DNA of 5,562 nucleotides from Alphaproteobacteria bacterium (GTDB lineage Bacteria > Pseudomonadota > Alphaproteobacteria > RS24). The stretch covers positions 1-5,562 of the forward strand of contig JAQWIP010000168.1 in assembly GCA_029248825.1 (NCBI GenBank), read 5' to 3'. Shown in pieces: positions 1 through 5,562 of the stretch (position 1 is its first letter; every line of letters begins with the position of its first letter). The position numbers and the translations under genes are program-made. The notes beneath the pieces are model-generated. The model had not been told where the DNA came from, did not search any database, and worked only from the letters and a program-made list of their open reading frames with translations.

Positions 1-34
1 CGATGGATCTTCGCGCAATTTGGCGAACTCATCG
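1..34. repeat. Left arm of a 34-bp perfect inverted repeat (pairs with 298-331), probable chimeric edge
   Basis: Base by base, 1-34 is the exact reverse complement of 298-331, and the match breaks at 35/297 (a in the left arm where g is needed). The partner arm is ordinary CYP153 coding sequence (residues DEFAKLREDPS), whereas the left arm read in the P450 frame gives DGSSRNLANSS, which does not resemble a P450. A perfect antisense copy of a gene's own interior at the very edge of a sequence is typical of fold-back or inverted chimeras formed during amplification, library preparation or assembly. A true genomic inverted repeat cannot be excluded, because sequence further left is not shown. 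Confidence 0.9.
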
Positions 35-727
35 ACCGAAGGCTCTGACCATTTCCCCGGCCATGAAAAGCGCGTGGAAGGCCTGATGGAGTGCCTCGAA
101 TATTTCACTAAATTGCGCGAAAACCGTGCTAATGGCGCGCCAAGTTTCGACCTGGTTTCCATGCTGGCGCGCGACCCCAATACCAAAGATATGGATGGCA
201 TGAATTTCCTCGGCAATTTGCTTTTGCTGATTGTCGGCGGCAATGACACGACCCGTAATTCCATGTCGGCCAGCATTAACGCCTTGAACCAATTCCCCGA
301 TGAGTTCGCCAAATTGCGCGAAGATCCATCGCTGATTGACAATATGGTGGCCGAAGTTATTCGCTGGCAAACGCCGCTATCGCATATGCGTCGCACCGCT
401 TTGGAAGACGTCGAGATGCACGGTAAAACCATTAAAAAAGGCGATAAAGTCGTCATGTGGTATTACTCGGGCAATCATGATGGAGATGTGTTTGAGAACC
501 CGCGCGAAGTGAAATTCGACCGCCCCAATGGCAAAAGCCACCTATCGTTTGGCTTTGGCATTCACCGGTGCATGGGACTGCGCGTGGCCGAACTTCAGCT
601 GCGCATTCTGTGGCAACAAATTCTCGAGAAATTTGAGAAGATTGAAATTGTCAAAGACCCCGTTCGCGTCAGCTCACATTTTGTTAACGGCTATTCAGAA
701 ATGATTGTAAAAGTAACTCGTCGTTAA
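2..727 (+). CDS. CYP153-type cytochrome P450 (terminal alkane/fatty-acid hydroxylase), C-terminal half, 5' truncated
   Basis: This heme monooxygenase is expected to hydroxylate medium-chain alkanes or fatty acyl chains at the terminal carbon, in the cytoplasm, with electrons from a ferredoxin and ferredoxin reductase that are not in the window. Visible P450 hallmarks are the I-helix oxygen-activation motif GGNDTTRN (codons from 236), the K-helix ExxR as EVIR (353-364), and the heme loop FGFGIHRCMG with the axial cysteine codon at 569-571. The stretches LLIVGGNDTTRNSM and IRWQTPLSHMRRTALED are, from memory, strongly CYP153-like. About 230 residues remain of a family usually near 420-470, so roughly the N-terminal half lies off the left edge. 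The TTG at 20 is not a real start. The first 11 codons (2-34) are the antisense of 298-331 and are probably artefactual, so genuine coding likely begins at about 35. The gene ends with TAA, 15 bases before the next gene's ATG, suggesting an operon. Confidence 0.94.
   Translation, partial: DGSSRNLANSSTEGSDHFPGHEKRVEGLMECLEYFTKLRENRANGAPSFDLVSMLARDPNTKDMDGMNFLGNLLLLIVGGNDTTRNSMSASINALNQFPDEFAKLREDPSLIDNMVAEVIRWQTPLSHMRRTALEDVEMHGKTIKKGDKVVMWYYSGNHDGDVFENPREVKFDRPNGKSHLSFGFGIHRCMGLRVAELQLRILWQQILEKFEKIEIVKDPVRVSSHFVNGYSEMIVKVTRR
298..331. repeat. Right arm of the 34-bp inverted repeat, inside the P450 gene
   Basis: This is the native copy of the inverted pair. It is in frame, encodes DEFAKLREDPS after the I-helix, and is flanked on both sides by sequence that fits the CYP153 family, so this is the original and 1-34 the copy. 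The arms are separated by 263 bases. Confidence 0.9.
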
Positions 728-730
728 TCG

Positions 731-736
731 AAGGAG
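731..736 (+). promoter_or_regulatory. Shine-Dalgarno site of the fusion gene
   Basis: AAGGAG lies six bases upstream of the ATG at 743 and just after the P450 stop codon. It fixes the start and shows that the downstream gene has its own strong initiation site within the likely P450 operon. Confidence 0.85.
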
Positions 737-742
737 TTCCCC

Positions 743-2722
743 ATGTCATCATCGAAAACCCGCTGGGGCATTCTTGCCACTGGCAGTATTGCTGAGCAAT
801 TCGCCACTGATTTACTCCATAGCCACACGGGCACCCTTGTGGGCGTGGCCAGCCGCGATGCGGCCAAAGCGCAGGCGTTTTGCGACACCCACGGCGGCAC
901 AGCTTGCGATTATGAGACGCTTTTGGCGCGCGACGACATTGACGCCATCTACATTGCCACCCCCCATGACAGCCATTTGGCATGGAGCCATAAGGCGCTG
1001 GCCGCGGGCAAAGCCGTGCTATGCGAAAAGCCACTGGGGTTAAACCAAGGCGAAGTTCTAAACATTTACGGCGAAGCCGCGCGCAAAGACACGCTCTTGG
1101 TCGAGGCGCTGATGTATCTCATGCATCCGCGTATGCATTTGGCCAAACAGCTTATCGAAGATGGCGCGATTGGCACCATCACGGGGTTCCGATCGTCGTT
1201 TGGATTTGCTTTCCCGTTCACGCCCGAGCATCGCCTCTATGATATCGAGCGCGCGGGCGGCGGCATTCTCGACATTGGTATTTATCCGTTAACGGCGGCG
1301 CGCTATTTCCTCGGCGAGCCGAACAGGCTGACGGGCAACGCACGATTGGCGTCCAGTGGCGCCGATGCCGAAGCCAAAGCAACCCTTGCCTATGACGGGT
1401 TTGACGCGCATCTCCATTGCGCCATCGACACAGATTTAGACTGGCACATCACGGTAGAAGGTGACGCAGGGGTTTTGAAAATCACCCAGCCTTGGCATCC
1501 TGGGCCTGAGAACAATCACATTTCCATCACCGATGCGGCAGGCGCAGAAACCCTTCACACCCACGACGACCCTCGCCCGCTCTATGCCATTGAAGCCGAC
1601 CATATCGGCGAGTTGCTGGCGCGCCATGCCAAAAGCTCTGATTTGGTGACCCCAGATTTCAGCATTAACACCGCCTATTGGATGGACCGCTGGCGCGACG
1701 CGGGCGGCGTGGTTTATGCCGCCGACACGCTGAGCGACATCGGTTTTCACGGACAGCGCGTGCGCGTGGGCGCGCACAGCAAAATGGAAACCGCGCCTTT
1801 AAGCAATCTGGCCAAACCGGTTTCCAAACTCGTGCTTGGCACGGACAATCAAATCGACGCCCCAACCATGGCCGCCATGGCCGATGCTTTCGTCGAAGCT
1901 GGCGGCACCTGTTTCGATACGGCCTTCATTTATTCCGACGGACGTTCCGAAGCCCTGCTGGGCGAATGGATGGCCGCGCGCGGCCTGCGCGATGATTTGG
2001 TGGTTCTCTCGAAAGGCGCGCATACGCCCGATTGCTCGCCCGAGGCCGTGTCGCAGCAATTAGACATCTCGCTGGAGCGGCTGCAAACCTCTTATCTCGA
2101 CCTCTATTGCTTGCACCGCGATGACCCCAATGTGCCAGTGTCGGAATGGATAGATGCGCTGAACCGCGAGATTCGCGCTGGACGCATCCATCAATTCGGC
2201 GGCTCCAATTGGACGGCCGAGCGCGTCGATGAAGCCAATGCCTATGCGGCGGCAAATGGCTTGCAGGGCTTCTCGCTCCTGTCGAATAATTTCTCGCTGG
2301 CGCGAATGGAGACGCCCGTCTGGCCGGGCTGTTTGGCCAGCTCCACCGATGCGTTTCGCGATTGGCACACAAAAACCAATATGGCGTTACTGCCTTGGTC
2401 GGCACAAGCGCGCGGATTTTTTCTCAATTGGGAAGGCACAGGCCTCGCCGCCAGCCGCCATGGCGCCGACCCGAGCGATGAAGAAATGAACCGCGTTTGG
2501 GGTTCCTCCGAAAATCTAGAACGCCGCCGCCGCGCGTTTGAACTGGGTGAAAAACTTGGCGTCAGCGCGCTGCAAATCGCGTTGGCCTATGTGTTGCGCC
2601 AGCCCTTTCCGTGCTTTGCCATCATCGGCCCCCGCACGCCGATGCAACTGCACGACAGCTTGCGCGCCGTCGAAATTCAGCTAACTCCCGAGCAAGTGGC
2701 TTGGTTAGATTTGCGTGATTAG
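743..2722 (+). CDS. Bifunctional fusion: Gfo/Idh/MocA-family oxidoreductase + aldo/keto reductase
   Basis: This soluble 659-residue protein carries two NAD(P)-dependent redox modules. Residues 7-330 form a Gfo/Idh/MocA unit: a Rossmann nucleotide loop GILATGSIA (9-17), the CEKP motif (94-97, lysine 96), and GGGILDIGIYPL (172-183). In the last motif D177 and Y181 match the Asp-x3-Tyr seen in glucose-fructose oxidoreductase and dihydrodiol dehydrogenase relatives, rather than the usual histidine. A linker follows at about 331-357. Residues 358-659 are an aldo/keto reductase with a complete putative tetrad D392, Y397, K424, H458, the SN pair at 488-489, and a late cofactor-binding segment IIGPRTP (627-633). 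The start is supported by AAGGAG at 731-736, six bases before the ATG. The gene lies 15 bases behind the P450 and is probably co-transcribed. Each half has the normal length for a stand-alone enzyme, so this is a full fusion and not remnants. The substrates are unknown; sugars, inositols, diols or aldehydes are plausible. Confidence 0.93.
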   Translation: MSSSKTRWGILATGSIAEQFATDLLHSHTGTLVGVASRDAAKAQAFCDTHGGTACDYETLLARDDIDAIYIATPHDSHLAWSHKALAAGKAVLCEKPLGLNQGEVLNIYGEAARKDTLLVEALMYLMHPRMHLAKQLIEDGAIGTITGFRSSFGFAFPFTPEHRLYDIERAGGGILDIGIYPLTAARYFLGEPNRLTGNARLASSGADAEAKATLAYDGFDAHLHCAIDTDLDWHITVEGDAGVLKITQPWHPGPENNHISITDAAGAETLHTHDDPRPLYAIEADHIGELLARHAKSSDLVTPDFSINTAYWMDRWRDAGGVVYAADTLSDIGFHGQRVRVGAHSKMETAPLSNLAKPVSKLVLGTDNQIDAPTMAAMADAFVEAGGTCFDTAFIYSDGRSEALLGEWMAARGLRDDLVVLSKGAHTPDCSPEAVSQQLDISLERLQTSYLDLYCLHRDDPNVPVSEWIDALNREIRAGRIHQFGGSNWTAERVDEANAYAAANGLQGFSLLSNNFSLARMETPVWPGCLASSTDAFRDWHTKTNMALLPWSAQARGFFLNWEGTGLAASRHGADPSDEEMNRVWGSSENLERRRRAFELGEKLGVSALQIALAYVLRQPFPCFAIIGPRTPMQLHDSLRAVEIQLTPEQVAWLDLRD

Positions 2723-2754
2723 GCGCGATTAGGCCTGATTAGGCCCTGATTAGG
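2717..2754. repeat. Four-copy GATTAGG tandem repeat spanning both stop codons of convergent genes
   Basis: GATTAGG occurs at 2717, 2727, 2737 and 2748, with spacings of 10, 10 and 11 bases, separated by short C/G/T fillers. The first copy contains the TAG stop of the plus-strand fusion gene (2720-2722). The fourth contains, on the minus strand, the TAA stop of the glycosidase (2750-2752). Because the period is not a multiple of three, TAG falls in all three plus frames (2720, 2730, 2740, 2751) and TAA in all three minus frames (2719, 2729, 2739, 2750), so the junction is closed to translation in every frame. Confidence 0.9.
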
Positions 2755-2760
2755 ATCGCG
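2724..2760. terminator. Possible weak bidirectional terminator between convergent genes
   Basis: CGCGAT (2724-2729) and ATCGCG (2755-2760) are perfect inverted arms around 25 bases. Inside them GGCC (2732-2735) can pair with GGCC (2742-2745) across a six-base TGATTA loop. The position between two convergent genes is right for a shared terminator. However, there is no T-tract on either side, the stem is interrupted, and the right arm lies in the glycosidase coding end, so this is a tentative call. Confidence 0.25.
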
Positions 2761-5155
2761 TCAGGCGCCACAAAAGGCGCAGCCAACGATTGTTTAACGC
2801 GAGCAATAACAACTCGAAACGTTTGCCCGCCAAGGCTCCGGCCGACATATTGCTGACCGTAATCAAGCGCATCGACATAATCATTTCTTCGCGCATTTTC
2901 ACCGCCACGGGGGTGTCTTTGCCCTGCCCGAGCGCGGCGCTGGCCATCTCCATCGCCGCGGCTGCCACGCGCTTGCCCAGCCAATGATAGCGAATATCGG
3001 CCAAAGTAGAATTGGCATGATAGGGTTTTATCGGGTCGGGCATCGGCACTTGCACGCCCAAGGCGGCGAGCTGCGCGTCCCCCATCACCACATAGGGCGC
3101 TTCGGCCAAGGGCTTCGAATTGCGCTGCGAGCTGGCCGGTAATTCGACTTGCAGGGTCTCGCGAATATCGCTGGCCGAGGCGGCAAACAGAATATCAAAA
3201 GCACCCGGCTCGACATCGAAATCATCTAGCTGCGTATCGAAATAAGCAAACGCGCGTCGGTCGAGCGTGAACGCCACCACTTGGCTCTCGCCCGCTTGCA
3301 GGGTAATTTTTTGAAAAGCTTTTAGCTCGCGGTCGGGGCGATAGGGCGTGCTTTCCACATCGCGCACATAGACTTGCACCACTTCAGACCCAGCCACAGC
3401 GCCGCTATTGGTAACCCGCACACACACGCTTATCTGCTCGTCTTGCACCGACCAAGGCGCGCTGATTTGCGCCTCGCTATAGCTAAAGCTCGTGTAGCTA
3501 AGCCCGTGGCCAAACGCAAAAAGCACGGGCACATCACGGCTGGTGAAATGGCGATAGCCGACATTCAGGCCTTCGCGATAGACCAATTGGCGCGGATGCG
3601 TGGCGAAATTTTGCTGGCTCGGAGTATCCGCCAAATGCAAAGGAAACGTTTCGGCCAGCTTCCCGCTCGGGTTTATATCGCCATATAGCAAATCAATCAG
3701 CGCGCCCGCGCCAGCCTGTCCCGCCAGATAGATTTCCAAAACGGCTGGCGTGGCATCGAGCCAAGGCATTTCAATCGGCGCGCCATTCGACAAAACAACC
3801 ACTGTGTTGGGGTTCACGGCAGCGACCGCCTCGATGAGGTTTTCAATCTGGGCGGGCTGGCGCAAATGCTCGCGGTCAAAACCTTCCGCTTCAAACAGCG
3901 GCGGCAGGCCAGCCATCACAATCGCGACTTTGGCCTGCTTTGCTTGCGCCACAGCTTGTTCGATAAGCGCGTCATCTTGCGCCGCCAATTCCGCGTCAAA
4001 CCCGGGCGCGAAAGACACGTTGGCCTCGCCGAGTTTTTCGCGCCATAGCGCCAAAGGTGTATCGATTTGCGTGGCGTTCACTTGCGAGCTGCCCGCGCCT
4101 TGATAGCGCGGCGTTTCGGCAAAAGCCCCGATGAGCGCAATCGTATCGCGCGGCGACAATGGCAGGAGGTTGGCCTGATTTTTCAGCAAAACCGCGCCTT
4201 CGCCCGCCGCTTTGCGCGCCAATGCGTGATGCGCTTTGAAATCAACTTTTCTGGCCACGGCATTTTCTTGCGCCGCCAACATCAGCTCGGTAACGCGAGA
4301 CGCGGCGCGGTCGAGATGCGCTTCGTCGAGGCGTCCCTCGTGAACCGCCGCCGCCACTTGGGCGTCATTGACGCCGCCCGTGCTTGGCATTTCCAGCTCT
4401 AAGCCCGCCGCCACGCCGCGCACGCGGTCGTTCACGGCACCCCAATCGGTGACCACCAGACCTTTAAAGCCCCAGCGGTCGCGCAAAATCTCGCTCAGCA
4501 AAGTCTCATTCTCCGAGCAATACGCCCCGTTGAAGCGATTATAGGCGCACATCAGGGTCCATGGCTGAACCTGTTTTACGGTGGTTTCAAAAGCTGGCAG
4601 ATAAATTTCAAACAGGCTGCGCGCATCGACCAAAGTGTCGACCACCATGCGCTGCGCCTCTTGGTTGTTGACGGCAAAATGCTTCAAGCTGGTGCCGACC
4701 CCCGTCGATTGCACGCCGCTAACAAAAGCCGTCGCCATCTCGCCAGCCTGATATGGGTCCTCGGAGTAATATTCAAAATTGCGTCCACATAGGGGGCTGC
4801 GCTTAATATTCACCCCAGGCGCCAGCAAAACCGAGACGTCTTCGGCCATGGATTCGCGGCCAATGGCAGCACCGACTTCGGCCATCAGTTCGCGGTTCCA
4901 GCTCGAGGCCAAAGTAACCCCCGTGGGAAAACACGTGGCGGGAACGGCGGCACTTAGCCCCATATGGTCGGATTTGGCGCCTTGTTTGCGCAGCCCATGC
5001 GGGCCGTCGGACACCATGACTTTGCCAAGGCCAAATTCTTCGATGGGCTGCAAATCCCAAAAGCTAGAGCCAGACATCAGCGACGCTTTGACTTCAATCG
5101 ACATTTGCCCGACGAGCTTGGCTGCCTCGCCTGCCATTTCCCATGGTTGTTTCAT
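2750..5155 (-). CDS. Family 3 glycoside hydrolase (beta-glucosidase type), cytoplasmic
   Basis: It is predicted to cleave beta-linked glucose or a similar sugar from the non-reducing end of a glycoside by a retaining mechanism. Domains in order are the GH3 N-terminal barrel (about 35-290), the GH3 C-terminal domain (about 322-555), a fibronectin III-like domain (about 585-665) and a helical tail (about 700-801). Substrate-pocket motifs include SDGPHGLR (49-56), RNFEYYSEDP (125-134) and KHFAVNNQE (158-166). The nucleophile is D237 in VVTDWGA, with its codon at 4445-4447. The acid/base is probably E422 or E424 in FEAEGFDR. No PA14 domain is inserted. The N-terminus MKQPWEMAGEAAKLV has no signal peptide or lipobox, implying an imported substrate. 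The start is supported by AGGGGT on the minus strand (5161-5166), five bases upstream. Length and motifs indicate an intact gene. It converges on the fusion gene and diverges from the membrane hydroxylase gene. The exact sugar specificity cannot be read from the sequence. Confidence 0.95.
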   Translation of the reverse strand: MKQPWEMAGEAAKLVGQMSIEVKASLMSGSSFWDLQPIEEFGLGKVMVSDGPHGLRKQGAKSDHMGLSAAVPATCFPTGVTLASSWNRELMAEVGAAIGRESMAEDVSVLLAPGVNIKRSPLCGRNFEYYSEDPYQAGEMATAFVSGVQSTGVGTSLKHFAVNNQEAQRMVVDTLVDARSLFEIYLPAFETTVKQVQPWTLMCAYNRFNGAYCSENETLLSEILRDRWGFKGLVVTDWGAVNDRVRGVAAGLELEMPSTGGVNDAQVAAAVHEGRLDEAHLDRAASRVTELMLAAQENAVARKVDFKAHHALARKAAGEGAVLLKNQANLLPLSPRDTIALIGAFAETPRYQGAGSSQVNATQIDTPLALWREKLGEANVSFAPGFDAELAAQDDALIEQAVAQAKQAKVAIVMAGLPPLFEAEGFDREHLRQPAQIENLIEAVAAVNPNTVVVLSNGAPIEMPWLDATPAVLEIYLAGQAGAGALIDLLYGDINPSGKLAETFPLHLADTPSQQNFATHPRQLVYREGLNVGYRHFTSRDVPVLFAFGHGLSYTSFSYSEAQISAPWSVQDEQISVCVRVTNSGAVAGSEVVQVYVRDVESTPYRPDRELKAFQKITLQAGESQVVAFTLDRRAFAYFDTQLDDFDVEPGAFDILFAASASDIRETLQVELPASSQRNSKPLAEAPYVVMGDAQLAALGVQVPMPDPIKPYHANSTLADIRYHWLGKRVAAAAMEMASAALGQGKDTPVAVKMREEMIMSMRLITVSNMSAGALAGKRFELLLLALNNRWLRLLWRLTRS

Positions 5156-5185
5156 GTCGCACCCCTAAATCACTTGAAAAGCCCA

Positions 5186-5193
5186 TCAATTGA
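5186..5193. promoter_or_regulatory. 8-bp palindrome TCAATTGA, possible operator
   Basis: TCAATTGA is a perfect palindrome in the divergent intergenic region. It overlaps the candidate plus-strand -35 box (5190-5195) and lies near where minus-strand transcription would start. An 8-bp palindrome is short and could be chance, and no regulator gene is visible nearby. Confidence 0.2.
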
Positions 5194-5218
5194 GGCCAGT
5201 TTAGGCGAGGCTTATATG
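5190..5218 (+). promoter_or_regulatory. Candidate sigma-70-type promoter for the membrane hydroxylase gene
   Basis: TTGAGG (5190-5195, four of six matches to TTGACA) is followed after 17 bases by TATATG (5213-5218, four of six matches to TATAAT). Transcription would start near 5225 and give a leader of about 58 bases before the ATG at 5283. This rests on consensus matching only. Confidence 0.4.
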
Positions 5219-5226
5219 AGACACAA
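5198..5226 (-). promoter_or_regulatory. Candidate promoter for the GH3 glycosidase gene
   Basis: On the minus strand TTGTGT (5221-5226, three of six) and TAAACT (5198-5203, four of six) are 17 bases apart, about 45 bases upstream of the start codon. The match is weak. It overlaps the candidate promoter of the opposite gene, so the two could not easily be occupied at once. Confidence 0.28.
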
Positions 5227-5238
5227 GCGGCGCCTTGC

Positions 5239-5275
5239 CGTCAGCTATTATGCTGGCGATGGGCATCGCTAGGAG
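5239..5275 (+). promoter_or_regulatory. Leader with two mutually exclusive hairpins next to the ribosome binding site
   Basis: Hairpin A pairs 5239-5245 with 5252-5258 (seven pairs including one G-U, loop TATTAT). Hairpin B pairs 5253-5260 with 5265-5272 (eight pairs including one G-U, loop GGGC). The two share 5253-5258, so only one can form. Hairpin B takes the first two bases of the Shine-Dalgarno AGGAG (5271-5275), while hairpin A leaves it free. The geometry resembles a translational switch. No ligand-binding domain is recognised, and stems of this size can arise by chance. Confidence 0.3.
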
Positions 5276-5282
5276 ACCCCGA

Positions 5283-5562
5283 ATGCGAGATATTCTGCGC
5301 AATTATGCAACCCATGCCAGCGTGCAAATGCTGTTTTTGGCGGCGGCCATCTGCCTCTATGCGGTGGCCAGCCAAGCGCTTTGGAGCTATTGGCCTTGGG
5401 CGATTTTGGTGATTGTCTCGGCGCCGTTTTTTGAATGGATCACGCATAAATATACGCTGCACCGCGATCTCACACCAAAGCCGGGTTTCTGGCGCGACTA
5501 TCAAATTCGGCTGCACCACGGCCATCATCTATATCCCGAACGCCGCGACCTGCAATTTGCGC
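5283..5562 (+). CDS. Fatty-acid hydroxylase / sterol desaturase superfamily membrane protein, 3' truncated
   Basis: This is the first 93 codons of a probable di-iron membrane oxygenase that hydroxylates or desaturates a lipid such as a fatty acid, sterol-like compound or carotenoid. After a short N-terminus come two hydrophobic segments (about 14-34 and 38-54), then the histidine motifs: H55-x4-H60 in THKYTLHR, and the HxxHH cluster in RLHHGHHLYPERR (H78, H79, H81, H82). This spacing is typical of the superfamily; later histidine motifs lie beyond the right edge. The ATG at 5283 is chosen because AGGAG (5271-5275) sits seven bases upstream. In-frame ATGs at 5250 and 5259 would add 11 or 8 residues but lack a ribosome site and would use up the leader. 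The gene is divergent from the glycosidase across 127 bases. The exact substrate cannot be assigned from this fragment. Confidence 0.85.
   Translation, partial: MRDILRNYATHASVQMLFLAAAICLYAVASQALWSYWPWAILVIVSAPFFEWITHKYTLHRDLTPKPGFWRDYQIRLHHGHHLYPERRDLQFA

Noticed and set aside
110..322. Direct 12-base repeat AAATTGCGCGAA at 110-121 and 311-322
   Set aside because: Both copies encode K-L-R-E in ordinary P450 helices. It is a short coincidence of codon use with no sign of duplication.
20..727. TTG at 20 as the start of a short P450-like gene
   Set aside because: It lies inside the antisense arm 1-34, has no ribosome site, and the protein lacks the N-terminal half of the P450 fold. The gene is truncated by the edge, not short.
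1436..2405. Several minus-strand open frames of 86-159 codons opposite the fusion gene
   Set aside because: They lie antisense to well-supported catalytic domains, have no recognisable domains, and are expected where GC-rich codons suppress stops.
2739..4402. Plus-strand and out-of-frame open frames across the glycosidase, including 3374-3688, 3750-4103 and 4067-4402
   Set aside because: They are shadows of the GH3 coding sequence, which carries all the family motifs in one continuous minus-strand frame.
5174..5202. TTGAAA at 5174-5179 as an alternative plus-strand -35 box
   Set aside because: At 17 bases spacing the -10 position reads CAGTTT, a poor match, so the pair at 5190/5213 is preferred.
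4964..5272. Plus-strand frame of 102 codons running through the divergent intergenic region
   Set aside because: Most of it is antisense to the glycosidase N-terminus, and its end overlaps the leader of the membrane hydroxylase. No motif or ribosome site supports it.
5250..5282. Upstream in-frame ATGs at 5250 and 5259 as the start of the membrane hydroxylase
   Set aside because: Neither has a Shine-Dalgarno at a workable distance, while AGGAG sits seven bases before the ATG at 5283.
5241..5528. Minus-strand frame of 95 codons opposite the membrane hydroxylase
   Set aside because: The plus strand encodes hydrophobic segments and histidine clusters with a proper Shine-Dalgarno, so the opposite frame is a shadow.

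Overview
The window looks like accessory or catabolic chromosome from a moderately GC-rich proteobacterium. An alphaproteobacterium is my best guess, from the CYP153-type P450, the codon usage and the kinds of protein, but no rRNA or marker gene confirms it. No tRNA, rRNA, CRISPR array, insertion sequence or integrase was seen.

Layout. (1) Positions 2-727 (+) hold the C-terminal half of a CYP153-type alkane/fatty-acid hydroxylase P450, cut by the left edge. The first 34 bases are an exact reverse complement of 298-331 inside the same gene, so the left edge looks like a fold-back chimera and the genuine gene probably resumes at about 35. (2) Fifteen bases downstream, 743-2722 (+) is a 659-residue fusion of a Gfo/Idh/MocA dehydrogenase and an aldo/keto reductase. 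Both active sites look intact. It is probably co-transcribed with the P450. (3) A 27-bp gap (2723-2749) separates it from the convergent gene. The gap lies within a four-copy GATTAGG repeat that contains both genes' stop codons and closes all six frames. (4) 2750-5155 (-) is a complete 801-residue family 3 glycoside hydrolase (beta-glucosidase type) without a signal peptide. (5) 5156-5282 is a divergent intergenic region with candidate promoters in both directions, a small palindrome and a leader with two mutually exclusive hairpins. (6) 5283 to the right edge (+) is the start of a membrane fatty-acid hydroxylase/sterol desaturase-superfamily protein with histidine motifs, cut by the edge.

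How the genes may work together (inference). Two oxygenases, one heme and one presumably di-iron, flank a cytoplasmic beta-glycosidase and a double redox enzyme of the kind that acts on sugars or carbonyls. This fits turnover of an imported glycoside or glycolipid, in which the sugar is cleaved by the GH3 enzyme, the sugar or carbonyl is handled by the fusion, and the lipid part is hydroxylated. Nothing in the window proves that the genes share a substrate, and no transporter, ferredoxin or regulator gene is present. The most noteworthy items are the oxidoreductase fusion, the possible two-state leader at the right, the all-frame stop repeat, and the probable assembly artefact at the left edge.
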